NCBI RefSeq assembly: GCF_000801955.1 | Contig: NZ_JSZO01000001.1 | Coordinates: 868,001 to 932,000, forward strand | Source of the DNA: Ralstonia sp. A12 | GTDB lineage: Bacteria > Pseudomonadota > Gammaproteobacteria > Burkholderiales > Burkholderiaceae | Length of the DNA: 64,000 bases | Direction of reading: 5' to 3' | In this document: in pieces, positions 45,031-55,777 of the stretch | Layout: every line of letters begins with the position of its first letter | How positions within the stretch are numbered: position 1 is the first letter of the stretch | The notes under the pieces: generated by a model | Databases searched by the model: none | The model's input: only the letters and a program-made list of their open reading frames with translations | What the model was told of the DNA's origin: nothing | Program-made: the position numbers and the translations under genes

Positions 45031-46305
45031 TTACATGCTGGCCCCACCGCTGCCACCGAGCGTCTCGGTGCGGCGTGGAGAGTAGGTTTCCCAACGGTTG
45101 CAGCCCGGGCACTGCCAATAGAACAGACGCGCGCGGAAACCGCACTCCTGGCACGTATAGCGCGCCAGATTGCGTGTGCGGCTTTGCAGAAGATCGCGGA
45201 TGGCGCCCAGATCCTGTGCGCGCTGGATGTCTGCATTGCTGCCAGCTTCCACCGGATCGGCCAGCGCGCTCTCGGCAACATCAGCTGTTGTGGCAGCTTC
45301 ATGACCAACCGCTTCAGAAGCACGCGTCGCTTCTGCTTCCACCAGACGCGTAAGCGCCATCAGCGACGGCTGGCGACGGATCTGATCGCGCATCAACGCC
45401 ACGGCATCGTCGATACCGTGCACGTCCAATTCATACTTGTAGACCGTGTCGAGCAGTTCCGGCCCCAAGCGCGCATCCATCTTGGAGCGCAGCCACGCCA
45501 GTCCTTCTGCCGCGCGGCCAAGCTGGGTGTACAGCTTCATCAAGCGTTCGGCCACCAGCGGCAGAAATGCCGGGTTCTGCTGTTCGATGCTGCGCCAACG
45601 CTTGATCGCGCCTTCGGTATCACCCTGACCCTGGGCCACGTCGCCCAACTGGATGGTGGCGCGCACGTTCTTCGGGTTCTCCTGCAGCGCGCGCTCCAGC
45701 CACTCAACGGCGGTCGGAACGTCCTTGCGTTGCAGCGATTCCTGGGCGAGTTCGCAACAGAACTGTGCGATCTGGACTGAGTAATCCTTGCCTTGTAGCG
45801 TCTGCAACTCGCGCGCGGCATCGATGGCCTTGCGCCATTCCTTTTCGACTTCGTACAGCTCCAGCAGCACGTGCTTGGCGGGCTCGGCAAACGTGCCTTC
45901 CATGAGCCGGCGCAGCGATTCTTCTGCGCGATCCAACAGGCCCGCGCGCAGAAAGTCCTGGCCGAGTTCATACATCGCGTGATCGCGCTCGTTGGCCGGC
46001 AGATCGGGTCGATTGACGAGATTCTGGTGCACGCGAATGGCGCGCTCGGTTTCTCCGCGGCGGCGGAACAGGCTGCCGAGCGCAAAGTGCAGCTCGGTGG
46101 TCTCCGGGTCGAGGCGGGCAACCTCGATAAAGGCGTCGATGGCCTTGTCCGGCTGCTCATTGAGCAGGAAGTTCAGCCCCTTGAAATAGGAGCGCGGCAG
46201 CGACGACTGTTCGGTGCGCAACTGGCGGGCATCGAGCCGCGCAGCGACCCAACCCAAGCCAAACACCAACGGGATGGCCAACAGCCACCAGAGATCGAAG
46301 TCCAT
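45031..46305 (-). CDS. lapB: Lipopolysaccharide assembly protein B
   Basis: 424 residues. One N-terminal helix (WWLLAIPLVFGLGWVAARLD) anchors it; about nine TPR-like helix pairs follow (for example YFKGLNFLLNEQPDKAIDAFIEVARLDP). The C-terminus is a rubredoxin-like zinc ribbon CQECGFRARLFYWQCPGC. LapB (YciM) recruits FtsH to degrade LpxC and so sets LPS levels. lapA lies 3 nt upstream, as in E. coli. Confidence 0.96.
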   Translation of the reverse strand: MDFDLWWLLAIPLVFGLGWVAARLDARQLRTEQSSLPRSYFKGLNFLLNEQPDKAIDAFIEVARLDPETTELHFALGSLFRRRGETERAIRVHQNLVNRPDLPANERDHAMYELGQDFLRAGLLDRAEESLRRLMEGTFAEPAKHVLLELYEVEKEWRKAIDAARELQTLQGKDYSVQIAQFCCELAQESLQRKDVPTAVEWLERALQENPKNVRATIQLGDVAQGQGDTEGAIKRWRSIEQQNPAFLPLVAERLMKLYTQLGRAAEGLAWLRSKMDARLGPELLDTVYKYELDVHGIDDAVALMRDQIRRQPSLMALTRLVEAEATRASEAVGHEAATTADVAESALADPVEAGSNADIQRAQDLGAIRDLLQSRTRNLARYTCQECGFRARLFYWQCPGCNRWETYSPRRTETLGGSGGASM

Positions 46306-46308
46306 ACG

Positions 46309-46632
46309 TCAGACCTTGGGGCCGGGAACGCGATAAGGGGAGTCGGCAACGACGGGCGCAGGCGGCTCGACCACTTCTTCCGCCTTCTTCATACGGCCGA
46401 TCTGGCGACGCAGGCGGCTTGCGGTAAAGCGGTGCCGCACCACACGCGGCGTCATCGCCAGCATGGCGAGCAGAATCCCGGCCACGAAGAATGCCAGCGC
46501 GATCAGAATCAGTGGCGCATGCCACGCCACGCCAAACGGCAGCACCAGCGAGACTTCCGCCGTGTTGTGCAATGCCAGTGCAAAGAGCAGCACGAACAAC
46601 AGGATGCGGATGACCCAGACGAGAAATTTCAT
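46309..46632 (-). CDS. lapA: LapA-domain membrane protein
   Basis: 107 residues. Two hydrophobic helices (FLVWVIRILLFVLLFALALHN and APLILIALAFFVAGILLAMLA) and a cytoplasmic basic tail (RRQIGRMKKAEE) match LapA (YciS), the partner of LapB. The start ATG 46632 begins the conserved part. It ends 3 nt before lapB. Confidence 0.9.
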   Translation of the reverse strand: MKFLVWVIRILLFVLLFALALHNTAEVSLVLPFGVAWHAPLILIALAFFVAGILLAMLAMTPRVVRHRFTASRLRRQIGRMKKAEEVVEPPAPVVADSPYRVPGPKV

Positions 46633-46767
46633 GCGGATTCGGAAACGAACGGCGGTGCAGCAATGCGGCACACGATTGCCGGGTTGTGCCGCATTGTAGC
46701 GGATTCACATGACGGCCAACCACGGTAGGGACCAAGCGGGACCGCGCGAAAAGCCATCGCCACAATA

Positions 46768-46794
46768 GAAAACGCCCCGGTAAAACCGGGGCGC
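46768..46794 (-). terminator. Terminator after ihfB
   Basis: CGCCCCGG-TAAAA-CCGGGGCG stem, minus strand TTTTC after it. It divides the rpsA-ihfB block from lapAB, so lapA needs its own promoter. Confidence 0.75.
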
Positions 46795-46822
46795 TTCTGA
46801 AACTGCCATCTGCAACCAAGGC

Positions 46823-47245
46823 TTAGCGTGACATGGCCAGCGGCACCGCTGCCTCCGCCGGGAAACCGGCAGCCTGGCGGTTGCTCTCAGCCTGTCGCGC
46901 CACCTTGACAGCCATCAGCGACACAGCTGGCTCGCCCTCCGAAGAAGGTTCGCCCTGTCGCTCCAGGCTGCGGTCGACCCGCTCGCGCAACTCCTTGCCC
47001 GCCTTGAAGTGCGGCACCCGCTTCTCGGGGACCAGCACCTTCTCTCCAGACTTGGGGTTGCGACCAACGCGCGGCGGACGGCGATTCAGACCAAAGCTGC
47101 CGAATCCGCGGATCTCGATACGGTGGCCGTCCGCCAGGGCGTCGGACATCGCATCCAGGATCGTCTTGACCGCGATGTCCGCATCCCGCAGCAACAGCTG
47201 CGGAAAGCGGGCGGCCAGCTTCTCCACGAGTTCGGACTTGGTCAT
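46823..47245 (-). CDS. ihfB: Integration host factor beta subunit, extended C-terminus
   Basis: 140 residues. The first about 95 are a normal IHF-beta: [43 protein letters not shown] (DNA-binding arm with the Pro that intercalates) and [12 protein letters not shown]. Another 45 residues follow ([40 protein letters not shown]), absent from E. coli IHF. IHF bends DNA at promoters, origins and recombination sites. ATG 47245 is preferred over 47251. It lies 42 nt after rpsA, as in many proteobacteria. Confidence 0.95.
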   Translation of the reverse strand: MTKSELVEKLAARFPQLLLRDADIAVKTILDAMSDALADGHRIEIRGFGSFGLNRRPPRVGRNPKSGEKVLVPEKRVPHFKAGKELRERVDRSLERQGEPSSEGEPAVSLMAVKVARQAESNRQAAGFPAEAAVPLAMSR

Positions 47246-47287
47246 GGGCATCGTGCGCGCGTCCTTGTAGGTCGACCCGGTGGATGC

Positions 47288-48976
47288 TTACTGGTTGGTT
47301 TCGTTCAGCTTCGCCTTCAGCAGCGCGCCGAGGTTCGTCGTACCAGCAGCGCCGGTATCAGCCGAGAACTTCTGCATCGCTTCTTGTTGGTCGGCGCTGT
47401 CCTTGGCCTTGATCGAAACGTTGATGTTGCGCGACTTGCGATCGATGTTGACGATCATCGCGGTCATCGTTTCGCCTTCCTTCAGCACGTTGCGGGCATC
47501 TTCCACGCGGTCGCTCGAGATTTCCGAGGCACGCAGGTAGCCTTCCACGTCGTCAGCCAGTTGCACCACGGCGCCCTTCGGATCAACGGTCTTGATCGTG
47601 ACTTGCACGATCGAACCCTTGTCGTTGGTCGACACGAAGTTGTTGAACGGGTCGCCCGACAGTTGCTTGATACCCAGCGAGATGCGTTCCTTGTCGATGT
47701 CGATGGCCAGCACAACGGCTTCCACCTCGTCGCCCTTCTTGTACTTGCGAACGGCTTCTTCGCCGGTTTCTTGCCACGACAGGTCCGACAGGTGCACCAG
47801 GCCGTCGATGCCGCCCGGCAGACCGATGAACACGCCGAAGTCGGTGATCGACTTGATCTGGCCCGACAGCTTGTCGCCCTTCTTGTGGTTGCGACCGAAA
47901 TCGTCCCACGGGTTGGCCTTGCACTGCTTCATGCCCAGGCTGATACGACGCTTGTCTTCGTCGATATCCAGGACCATGACTTCCACTTCGTCGCCCAGCT
48001 GGACAACCTTGGACGGAGCAACGTTCTTGTTGGTCCAGTCCATTTCCGACACGTGCACCAGGCCTTCGATACCGGCTTCGATCTCAACGAACGCGCCGTA
48101 GTCGGTCAGGTTGGTCACCTTGCCGAACAGGCGGGTGCCTTGCGGGTAGCGGCGCGAAATGCCGACCCACGGATCTTCGCCCAGTTGCTTCACGCCCAGC
48201 GAGACGCGGTTCTTCTCTTGGTCGAACTTGAGGATCTTGGCGGTGATTTCTTGGCCAACCGACAGCACTTCGCTCGGGTGACGCACACGACGCCATGCTA
48301 GGTCGGTGATGTGCAGCAGACCGTCGATACCACCCAGATCCACGAACGCGCCGTAGTCGGTGATGTTCTTGACGATACCGTTGACGATCGCGCCTTCCTT
48401 GAGCGTTTCCATCAGCTTCTGACGCTCTTCGCCCAGCGTGGCTTCAACCACGGCACGGCGCGACAGCACAACGTTGTTGCGCTTGCGGTCCAGCTTGATG
48501 ACCTTGAATTCGAGGGTCTTGCCTTCGTACGGCGTGGTGTCCTTGATCGGACGCACGTCGACGAGCGAACCCGGGAGGAATGCACGAATACCGTTGACCA
48601 TAACGGTCAGGCCGCCCTTCACCTTGCCAGTCACGGTACCGGAGATGATCTCGCCGGATTCCAGTGCCTTCTCAAGGTTCAGCCACGAAGCCAGGCGCTT
48701 GGCCTTGTCGCGCGACAGGATGGTGTCGCCGTAGCCGTTTTCCAGTGCGTCGATCGCGACCGAAACGTAGTCGCCGACTTGCACTTCCAGCTCGCCCTGG
48801 TCGTTCAGGAATTCTTCGACCGGAACAAATGCTTCAGACTTCAGGCCCGCGTTCACAACGACGAAGTTGTGGTCGATACGCACAACTTCCGCAGAGATCA
48901 CTTCGCCAGCCTTCATATTGGACTTGGCGATCGACTCTTCGAACAGGGCGGCAAAAGATTCGTTAATTTGGGACAT
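47288..48976 (-). CDS. rpsA: 30S ribosomal protein S1
   Basis: 562 residues with six S1 OB domains. Seen: [12 protein letters not shown] at the start (S2-binding helix), repeated [21 protein letters not shown]-type units (for example [18 protein letters not shown] and [19 protein letters not shown]) and a final segment with [10 protein letters not shown]1 unfolds mRNA for initiation. ATG 48976 begins the conserved protein. cmk lies 135 nt upstream and ihfB 42 nt downstream. Confidence 0.98.
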   Translation of the reverse strand: MSQINESFAALFEESIAKSNMKAGEVISAEVVRIDHNFVVVNAGLKSEAFVPVEEFLNDQGELEVQVGDYVSVAIDALENGYGDTILSRDKAKRLASWLNLEKALESGEIISGTVTGKVKGGLTVMVNGIRAFLPGSLVDVRPIKDTTPYEGKTLEFKVIKLDRKRNNVVLSRRAVVEATLGEERQKLMETLKEGAIVNGIVKNITDYGAFVDLGGIDGLLHITDLAWRRVRHPSEVLSVGQEITAKILKFDQEKNRVSLGVKQLGEDPWVGISRRYPQGTRLFGKVTNLTDYGAFVEIEAGIEGLVHVSEMDWTNKNVAPSKVVQLGDEVEVMVLDIDEDKRRISLGMKQCKANPWDDFGRNHKKGDKLSGQIKSITDFGVFIGLPGGIDGLVHLSDLSWQETGEEAVRKYKKGDEVEAVVLAIDIDKERISLGIKQLSGDPFNNFVSTNDKGSIVQVTIKTVDPKGAVVQLADDVEGYLRASEISSDRVEDARNVLKEGETMTAMIVNIDRKSRNINVSIKAKDSADQQEAMQKFSADTGAAGTTNLGALLKAKLNETNQ

Positions 48977-49111
48977 AAAAAATAGGCATCCGCAGAACAT
49001 GCCTCGCATGGCTTTCGCTCAGGATGGGCGAAGACAGGTATGCGGGGTTATGAGTTGAACAACCGCCGACGGCAACATGCCGCCAGCACCGATCAGACCA
49101 GTTCAGCCGAT

Positions 49112-49807
49112 TCAGTTCGCCTTGTTGGCGCCCTGCACCTGCCGGTACCAGTCCAGTACCTGCGCGACCACTTCATCGACCGTCATATCGGACGAATCCA
49201 ACTGCCGCGCATCTTGCGCCGGACGCAGCGGCGCGACGCTGCGGGTGCGATCCCGCAAATCACGCGCTTCCAAGTCCTGCGAAAGACTTTCCACTGTAGC
49301 AGAAAAACCCTTTGCAATCAATTGTTTATAGCGCCGCTCAGCGCGCGCCTGCACGCTTGCCGTGAGGAACACCTTGAGCACGGCTTCGGGGAAAACCACT
49401 GTCCCCATATCGCGGCCATCTGCCACGAGGCCAGGCGCCTCCAGGAACGCGCGCTGACGCGCATGCAGCGCCTCACGCACGGCCCCGTGCACGGCAATCG
49501 CCGAGGCTTGGTTACCGACCGACTCGTGACGTAGCGCTACGCTCACATCTTCGCCCTTAAGCCAGATGTGATCAGCCTTGAAGCGCACATCCAGGGTGCT
49601 GGCGATGCCCACGAGGCTATCCACATCATGATCGTCGACGTTCTCGCGCATGCTGGTGAGCGCCACCAAGCGGTACAGCGAACCGCTATCCAGGAGGTGA
49701 AATCCAAGCAAGTCGGCGACCTGATGGGCGACGGTGCCCTTGCCAGACGCAGTCGGGCCGTCGATGGTGATGACCGGGTACGGCATGGAAGCAGCGGTGT
49801 CGGACAT
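49112..49807 (-). CDS. cmk: Cytidylate kinase
   Basis: 231 residues. Walker [10 protein letters not shown], then [13 protein letters not shown] and [13 protein letters not shown] (CMP-binding and Asp). The lid has RAERRYKQL. It phosphorylates CMP/dCMP. It follows aroA by 27 nt and precedes rpsA, the usual cmk-rpsA order. Confidence 0.96.
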   Translation of the reverse strand: MSDTAASMPYPVITIDGPTASGKGTVAHQVADLLGFHLLDSGSLYRLVALTSMRENVDDHDVDSLVGIASTLDVRFKADHIWLKGEDVSVALRHESVGNQASAIAVHGAVREALHARQRAFLEAPGLVADGRDMGTVVFPEAVLKVFLTASVQARAERRYKQLIAKGFSATVESLSQDLEARDLRDRTRSVAPLRPAQDARQLDSSDMTVDEVVAQVLDWYRQVQGANKAN

Positions 49808-49834
49808 GATGAAATACTGGTGGTTAATTGCGTT

Positions 49835-51139
49835 TCAAGCGGTGATACCGCCGAACGCCGTGAAGTATTCCGGGAACGTCTTGGCAACGCAGCGCGGGTC
49901 GTTGATGCGCACCGGCACCGGGCCGAAGGCGGCCAGCGAGAAGGCCATCGCCATGCGGTGGTCGTCGTAGGTGTCGATGCCGCCGGCGGGCGGGGTCCAT
50001 TGCGACGGGGGCGTCACGCGGATGTAGTCGGTGCCCTCTTCCACTTCGGCGCCGAGCTTGCGCAGTTCGGTGGCCATGGCGGACAGGCGGTCGGTTTCCT
50101 TGACGCGCCAGCTTGCGATGTTGGTGAGCGTAGTGGTGCCGTCAGCGAAGAGGGCCGCCACGGCCAGCGTCATCGCGGCGTCCGGGATGTGGTTGCAATC
50201 CAACTCGACCGCGTGCAGCTTGCCGTCATCGCGCTCAACGCCGCGCACTTCGATCCAGTTGTCGCCGGCCATGACGTTGGCGCCCATGCGGTTGAGCGCG
50301 TCGGCAAAGCGGACGTCACCCTGGATGCTGGACATGCCCACACCCTCCACGCGCACCGGCCCGCCGCCGAGTGCGCCGGCTGCCAGGAAGTACGACGCCG
50401 ACGAGGCGTCGCCTTCCACGAAGATCTCGCCCGGGGCTTTGTAGGTGATGCCGGTCGGCACAGTGAATGACGCCCAACCATCACGCTCGACCTGCACGCC
50501 GAAGCGCGCCATCAGGTTCAGCGTGATCTCGATGTAGGGCTTGGAGATCAACTCGCCAACCACTTCGATCGTGACATCGCCGGCCGACTCAACCAGCGGC
50601 AGCGTCATCAGCAGCGCAGTCAGGAACTGGCTCGACACATCGCCACGCACGCGGATCGGCGCATCAATCTTGACCGACGCGGCGTGGATCGCCAGCGGTG
50701 GATAGCCTTCGTTGCCGGTGTAGTCGATGTGCGCGCCAACTTGGCGCAGGCCGTCGACCAGATCGCCAATCGGCCGTTCGTGCATGCGCGGCACGCCATG
50801 CAGCGTGTACTCGCCGCCTTGCAGCGCCAGTGCGGCAGTCAGCGGGCGGATGGCGGTGCCGGCGTTACCCATGAACAGATCGGCAGACTTGTTCGGGAAG
50901 CGGCCGCCGGTGCCGGTCACACGGTAGGCGTTATCGCCCAGGCCTTCAACCGACACGCCCAGCTTGCCGAGCGCATCCAGCATGACGCGCGTGTCGTCGG
51001 AATCGAGCAGTTCGCGCACAACGGTTTCACCCTGCGCGAGCGCCGCCAGCAGCAGCACGCGGTTGGAGATGCTCTTCGAGCCCGGCAGTTTGATGGTGCC
51101 GCGCGCTGTCTTCAGCGGACCGACGTCGAGATGTTCCAT
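49835..51139 (-). CDS. aroA: 3-phosphoshikimate 1-carboxyvinyltransferase
   Basis: 434 residues. [18 protein letters not shown] and [17 protein letters not shown] are the two EPSP-synthase signatures (PEP site; the GNAGTA motif is the class I glyphosate-sensitive form). The C-terminal [24 protein letters not shown] and [13 protein letters not shown] are also typical. ATG 51139 begins the conserved protein. It lies 25 nt after tyrA and 27 nt before cmk. Confidence 0.97.
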   Translation of the reverse strand: MEHLDVGPLKTARGTIKLPGSKSISNRVLLLAALAQGETVVRELLDSDDTRVMLDALGKLGVSVEGLGDNAYRVTGTGGRFPNKSADLFMGNAGTAIRPLTAALALQGGEYTLHGVPRMHERPIGDLVDGLRQVGAHIDYTGNEGYPPLAIHAASVKIDAPIRVRGDVSSQFLTALLMTLPLVESAGDVTIEVVGELISKPYIEITLNLMARFGVQVERDGWASFTVPTGITYKAPGEIFVEGDASSASYFLAAGALGGGPVRVEGVGMSSIQGDVRFADALNRMGANVMAGDNWIEVRGVERDDGKLHAVELDCNHIPDAAMTLAVAALFADGTTTLTNIASWRVKETDRLSAMATELRKLGAEVEEGTDYIRVTPPSQWTPPAGGIDTYDDHRMAMAFSLAAFGPVPVRINDPRCVAKTFPEYFTAFGGITA

Positions 51140-51164
51140 GAATCCAGTCAGATCAAAACAAACG

Positions 51165-52061
51165 TTATTCGGGTTGCGTGGTCGGGGCCACGCGTTGCGG
51201 CCAAGCCAGACGCGCCTCACTGGCGCGGCGGAACACACGCTCAAGCGAAGCGCCATCGCGCTCGGCAATCATTGTCTTCAGGCGGCCGATCACGGCTTCG
51301 TAGGTATTCAATTCACGCAGCAGCGCTTCGCGGTTCGACAAGCAGATGTCGCGCCACATCTCGGGCGACGATGCAGCGATGCGCGTGAAATCGCGGAAGC
51401 CGCCGCCGGCAAAGTCGAGCTTGAGTGCGCCGTCTTCTGCATTGATGATCTGCGCGACCAGTGCGTATGACAGCAGGTGCGGCAGATGGCTGACCGCGGC
51501 AAACACAGCGTCGTGCTGGACGGCCGACATGATGTGGCAATACGCACCAGCTGCTTCCCACATGGCCTGCACGCGTTCGATATCGACACGGCGGTTTTCC
51601 TGCAGCGGACAGATGACGGTTTTCTTACCGACGTAGAGATCGGCCAGCGCCGCTTCCACGCCATTCAGTTCGCGGCCGGCAATCGGATGCGCCGGCACGA
51701 ACTGGCTGACCTGATCGCCCAGCGCCGTCTTGGCGGCCATGATGACGTCGGATTTCGTGCTGCCGGCGTCCGTGATGATCGTGTCGGGGCCCAGATGCGG
51801 TTGCATCGCAAGCAGTAACGGCAGCGTCTGCGCCACGGGCGCGCACAGCACGACCATGTCGGCGCCGCGCACGGCTTCTTCCATCGGCAGCGCTTCGTCG
51901 ATCACGCCCAGGCGGATCGCCGCTTCAAGCGACGCTGCCGAACGTCCGACGCCCACGATCTGCCCGACCACGCCCGCGCGGCGCAACGCCAATGCCAGCG
52001 AACCGCCGATCAAGCCGACACCAACGATCACCAACCGGGAACTGGAAAAAGAAGAGGCCAC
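51165..52061 (-). CDS. tyrA: Prephenate dehydrogenase
   Basis: 298 residues from a GTG at 52061. [20 protein letters not shown] is the NAD(P) fold; [18 protein letters not shown] and [12 protein letters not shown] are the substrate-binding and catalytic segments (His in PAHPI). It converts prephenate to 4-hydroxyphenylpyruvate for tyrosine. There is no chorismate mutase or ACT domain, so it is a monofunctional form. No ATG exists between the start of the conserved region and distant upstream codons. A TACAAT on the strand about 40 nt upstream could be a -10. Confidence 0.94.
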   Translation of the reverse strand: MASSFSSSRLVIVGVGLIGGSLALALRRAGVVGQIVGVGRSAASLEAAIRLGVIDEALPMEEAVRGADMVVLCAPVAQTLPLLLAMQPHLGPDTIITDAGSTKSDVIMAAKTALGDQVSQFVPAHPIAGRELNGVEAALADLYVGKKTVICPLQENRRVDIERVQAMWEAAGAYCHIMSAVQHDAVFAAVSHLPHLLSYALVAQIINAEDGALKLDFAGGGFRDFTRIAASSPEMWRDICLSNREALLRELNTYEAVIGRLKTMIAERDGASLERVFRRASEARLAWPQRVAPTTQPE

Positions 52062-52159
52062 AACACCGCCCTGCCAGAAAAAAAGCAAAGCGGCATTGTA
52101 GCCCGATGTGCGCAGCGCCCGATGCCCAATCCAGGGCGCTGCAACGGTTGCGACAGAAG

Positions 52160-53284
52160 TTACGCGGCGGCTTTTTCCTGCGCCAGGGCCACTTCCAGCG
52201 CCTCGATAAAGGTGGCGTTCTCTTCGCGCAGCCCGATGCTGATGCGCAGCCATTGCGGCAGGCCGTAGTTGGCAACCGGACGCACGATCACGCCTTGCTT
52301 GAGCAACGCAACGTTCACGCGTGCGCCAGCGCTGTTGTCGTCACCCACGCGCACGAGCACGAAATTGCCTGAGGACGGCACGTACTGCAGGCCGAGTCGG
52401 TCGAACACTTCAGTCAACTGCGCGTAGCCCGCAGCATTCAGTTCGGCCGATTGGCGCAGGAATGCCGCATCGTTGAGTGCCGCTACGGCTGCGGCCTGCG
52501 CTAGGCTGTTCACGTTGAACGGCTGGCGGATGCGGTTGAGCAGATCGGTCAATTGCGGCTGCGCGATGCCATAGCCCACGCGCAGGCCAGCCAGCCCATA
52601 CGCCTTGGAGAACGTGCGCGACACCAGCAGGTTCGGATACTGACGCACCCATGCCGTCGAGTCGTACTGCTGCTCGGGCTTAAGGAATTCATTGTATGCC
52701 TCGTCCAGCACAACGACAACCGTCGGCGGCACCTTGGCGAGGAATGCGGCGATCTCATCGGCCGACAGGAACGTGCCGGTCGGGTTGTTCGGGTTGGCGA
52801 TGTAGATCAGGCGCGTGTCCGGCGTGATGGCGGCGGCCATCGCATCAAGATCGTGGCCGTAGTCGCGGGCCGGCACTTCGATGGCGCGTGCGCCGACTTC
52901 CTGTGCCGCCAGCGCATACACGGCAAACGAATGCTGCGCGTAGATCACGCCCTGCTCTGGCGCCACCAGCGCGCGGGCAGCGAGTTCGAGGATGTCGTTG
53001 CTGCCGTTGCCAAGCGTGATCCACGCTTCCGGCACACCAAACTTGTCATGCAGCGCGGCCTTGAGGCTGAAGCCGTTGGCATCCGGGTAGCGGGCCAATT
53101 CGTCAATGGCGGCGGCCATGGCGCTCTTGGCCGATTGCGGCATCCCTAGCGGGTTCTCGTTCGATGCCAGCTTGACGATGCGTGCGGCATCCAGACCGAA
53201 CTCGCGTGCCACTTCGGAAATCGGCTTACCGGCTACATAGGGGGCGATGGCGCGGACATACTCTGGGCCGAACTGCAAAGACAT
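52160..53284 (-). CDS. hisC: Histidinol-phosphate aminotransferase
   Basis: 374 residues of the fold-type I PLP family. LASNENPLGMP (substrate binding), NGSNDILELAARAL, NPNNPTGTF, DEAYNEF and the PLP lysine in SRTFSKAYGLAGLRVGYG. In this gene cluster HisC can also transaminate aromatic precursors, which fits its position between pheA and tyrA. It begins 96 nt after pheA. Confidence 0.94.
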   Translation of the reverse strand: MSLQFGPEYVRAIAPYVAGKPISEVAREFGLDAARIVKLASNENPLGMPQSAKSAMAAAIDELARYPDANGFSLKAALHDKFGVPEAWITLGNGSNDILELAARALVAPEQGVIYAQHSFAVYALAAQEVGARAIEVPARDYGHDLDAMAAAITPDTRLIYIANPNNPTGTFLSADEIAAFLAKVPPTVVVVLDEAYNEFLKPEQQYDSTAWVRQYPNLLVSRTFSKAYGLAGLRVGYGIAQPQLTDLLNRIRQPFNVNSLAQAAAVAALNDAAFLRQSAELNAAGYAQLTEVFDRLGLQYVPSSGNFVLVRVGDDNSAGARVNVALLKQGVIVRPVANYGLPQWLRISIGLREENATFIEALEVALAQEKAAA

Positions 53285-53380
53285 GGGGTGCTCCTTTGGT
53301 ATCAGCGCCCCGCCCGTGCGAGGCGCGCTTTTGAATCCCTCGGGAGCGCTGCAAACCAGCGCCGGTCTGCCTCGTTCCCA

Positions 53381-54496
53381 CTAGTGTGCTGTGGGATAGG
53401 ACCCCAGCACTTTGAAATACGCCGCGTCGTGGCGCAGCTTTTCCAGCGCGCGCGCCACTTGCGGGTCACGCTGATGGCCTTCCACATCGACGTAGAAGTA
53501 GTACTCCCACGCGCCGCTGCGCGCCGGGCGCGATTCGAAACGGCACATCGACACGCCGTTCTCAGCCAGCGGCGCGAGCAGCTTGTAGACCGCGCCGGCC
53601 TCATTCGGCACCGACAGGATCAGCGACGTCTGATCGCGCCCGCTCGGCTCCGTCTCGTAGTTGCCGATGACGACGAAACGCGTGCGGTTGTGTGGATCGT
53701 CTTCCACGTTGGCACGCACCACGTGCAAGCCATAGCGGTTGGCCGCCTGCACGCTCGCCAGCGCTGCAACCGTTTCGTCCTCACCGGCCATGCGCGCAGC
53801 TTCGGCATTGCTAGACACAGCCTCGCGCGGCAGGTGCGGGTAATTCGTGTTCAGCCACCGCTGGCACTGCGCCAGCGCCTGCGCATGCGCACGCACCACC
53901 TTCACCTTGGACATATCGTCCGTCTTGTGCAGCAGGTTGTGGTGCACCCGCAGCGCAATCTCGCCGCTAATCTTCAGCGACGTCGTCAAGAACAGATCGA
54001 GCGTGCGCGACACCACGCCTTCCGTCGAATTCTCAACCGGCACCACGCCGCAATCGACCGTGCCGGATTCCGCCGCGCGGAAGACCTCGTCGATGCTCGG
54101 GCATGGCAGCGGCTGGATCTCGTGACCGAAGTGCGCGATCACCGCCTGCTCCGAGAACGTGCCCGCCGGGCCAAGGTAACCGATGCGCAGTGCCTGCTCC
54201 AGGCCGCGGCACGCCGACATCACCTCACGCCAGATGGCGGCGATGCTCTCGTCGTGCAGCGGACCCGCGTTGCTCGACTGCATCTTGCGGATGACCTGCA
54301 ACTCGCGATCCGGCCGGAACGCCGGCGACGAGTAGCGTTTCTTCACCTCGCCCACTTCCTGCGCCACCTTGGCGCGGTCGGAAAGCAGCTTGAGCACTTG
54401 GTTGTCGATCGAATCGATCTGCGTGCGCAACGGCGCAAGCTCCGCCGCCAATGCGGCGTCCTTGTTTTGCTTCGTATCGTCTGACTGACTGGTCAT
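53381..54496 (-). CDS. pheA: Bifunctional chorismate mutase/prephenate dehydratase
   Basis: 371 residues. The N-terminal 90 are an AroQ chorismate mutase (APLRTQIDSIDNQVLKLLSDRAKVAQEVGEVK). The dehydratase covers about 105-280 (GPAGTFSEQAV, VPVENSTEGVVSRTLD, GNYETEPSGRDQTSLILSV at the end), and an ACT domain closes the protein (NEAGAVYKLLAPLAENGVSMCRFESRP; ESRP is the phenylalanine-binding motif). Sequences are given in parts. ATG 54496 fits. It lies between serC and hisC. Confidence 0.96.
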   Translation of the reverse strand: MTSQSDDTKQNKDAALAAELAPLRTQIDSIDNQVLKLLSDRAKVAQEVGEVKKRYSSPAFRPDRELQVIRKMQSSNAGPLHDESIAAIWREVMSACRGLEQALRIGYLGPAGTFSEQAVIAHFGHEIQPLPCPSIDEVFRAAESGTVDCGVVPVENSTEGVVSRTLDLFLTTSLKISGEIALRVHHNLLHKTDDMSKVKVVRAHAQALAQCQRWLNTNYPHLPREAVSSNAEAARMAGEDETVAALASVQAANRYGLHVVRANVEDDPHNRTRFVVIGNYETEPSGRDQTSLILSVPNEAGAVYKLLAPLAENGVSMCRFESRPARSGAWEYYFYVDVEGHQRDPQVARALEKLRHDAAYFKVLGSYPTAH

Positions 54497-54583
54497 TGTA
54501 GGAATCGGGTTCGGCAACGGATTGCAAATTGCCGCGCGAAGCAGGCGCTTCGCGCAATGTTCTGCCTTGATTTGGCGTATGCC

Positions 54584-55720
54584 TTAGGCGGACGCCCGCT
54601 CAAAGTCACGCATAAAGTCGACCAGTGCTTCCACGCCTTCCAGCGGCATCGCGTTGTAGATGCTCGCTCGCATACCGCCCACGGACTTGTGGCCCTTGAG
54701 CTGCACCAGCCCGCGTGCACGTGCCTGCGCAAGGAAGGCATCGTTGCGGGTTTCATCGTTGAGGAAGAACGGCACGTTCATGCGCGAACGGCACGTCGAA
54801 TGGATTTCGTTGCGGTAGAAGCTACTGGCGTCGATAAAGTCGTACAGCATCTTCGATTTGACGATGTTGCGCGTCTCCAGCGCTTCGACGCCGCCCTGGC
54901 GCTTGATCCACTGGAACACGAGCCCGGCGATGTAAATCGCGTACGTGGGCGGCGTGTTGTACATCGAGCCGTTTTCGGCTACGAGGCGCCAGTTGAACGC
55001 CGACGGGCACAGCGGGTGTGCGTGGCCCAGCAGGTCCTTGCGGACGATGGCGATGGTCAGGCCGGCCGGGCCGATATTCTTCTGCGCGCCGCCGTACAAG
55101 ACTTGATAGCCATCCCAGTCGATCGGTCGCGAGAGAATGTGGCTCGACACATCGGCCACGACCACGCGCCCATGCGCTTGGCCGACGTCCGGCGTCTCCT
55201 GGTATTCCACGCCAACGATGGTCTCGTTCGTGCACAGGTGCACGTAGGCCGCGTCGTCCGACAGCTTCCAGCTCGAAACGTCAGGAATCTTGTGGAAACG
55301 CTCGGCCTCGCTGGTGGCGGCGATGTTCACCTCGCCGTACTTGCGCGCTTCCTGTTGCGACTTGACCGACCACGTACCGGTGACGACGTAATCCGCCTTG
55401 GGAGCATCCACCGACAGGCGGCGCATCAGGTTCAGCGGCACGATGGCGTTCTCGGCAATCGCCCCGCCTTGCAGGAACAGAATCTCGTAGTTTTCGGGCA
55501 CCGCCAGCAGTTCGCGCAAGTCCGCAAAAGCGTGCGCAAGAATGCTCTCAAACTCGCGGCCGCGATGGCTCATCTCCATCACGCTCATGCCGCTGCCCTG
55601 CCAGGAGAGCATCTCGTCCGCTGCCTGCTGCAGCACCTCGGCCGGCAGCACGGCTGGGCCCGCCGAAAAGTTATAGACACGTGCCTGGCTGGCTTGGATG
55701 GCGAGATCGGCTTGGCTCAT
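54584..55720 (-). CDS. serC: Phosphoserine aminotransferase
   Basis: 378 residues. [17 protein letters not shown] at the start, [12 protein letters not shown], the PLP lysine in [14 protein letters not shown], and a C-terminal [17 protein letters not shown]. It makes phosphoserine for serine and 3-hydroxypyruvate-type steps of pyridoxine synthesis. The start ATG 55720 has no SD; a stable hairpin with a T-tract ends about 17 nt before it. First of the serC-pheA-hisC-tyrA-aroA-cmk-rpsA-ihfB series. Confidence 0.96.
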   Translation of the reverse strand: MSQADLAIQASQARVYNFSAGPAVLPAEVLQQAADEMLSWQGSGMSVMEMSHRGREFESILAHAFADLRELLAVPENYEILFLQGGAIAENAIVPLNLMRRLSVDAPKADYVVTGTWSVKSQQEARKYGEVNIAATSEAERFHKIPDVSSWKLSDDAAYVHLCTNETIVGVEYQETPDVGQAHGRVVVADVSSHILSRPIDWDGYQVLYGGAQKNIGPAGLTIAIVRKDLLGHAHPLCPSAFNWRLVAENGSMYNTPPTYAIYIAGLVFQWIKRQGGVEALETRNIVKSKMLYDFIDASSFYRNEIHSTCRSRMNVPFFLNDETRNDAFLAQARARGLVQLKGHKSVGGMRASIYNAMPLEGVEALVDFMRDFERASA

Positions 55721-55735
55721 GAGAGGGAGGGCAAA

Positions 55736-55777
55736 AGAAAAATGGCTGTCTGGGCGTGAACCCAAACAGCCATTATC
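55736..55777 (-). promoter_or_regulatory. Terminator-like hairpin just upstream of serC
   Basis: AATGGCTGT (55741-55749) and ACAGCCATT (55766-55774) with inner TGGG/CCCA pairing; on the minus strand it is followed by TTTTTCTTTT, about 17 nt before the serC ATG. It can end the DUF2059 transcript or control serC. Confidence 0.55.

Noticed and set aside
43610-45085. 491-residue plus-strand frame over ugd
   Set aside because: Complement shadow of a well-conserved gene.
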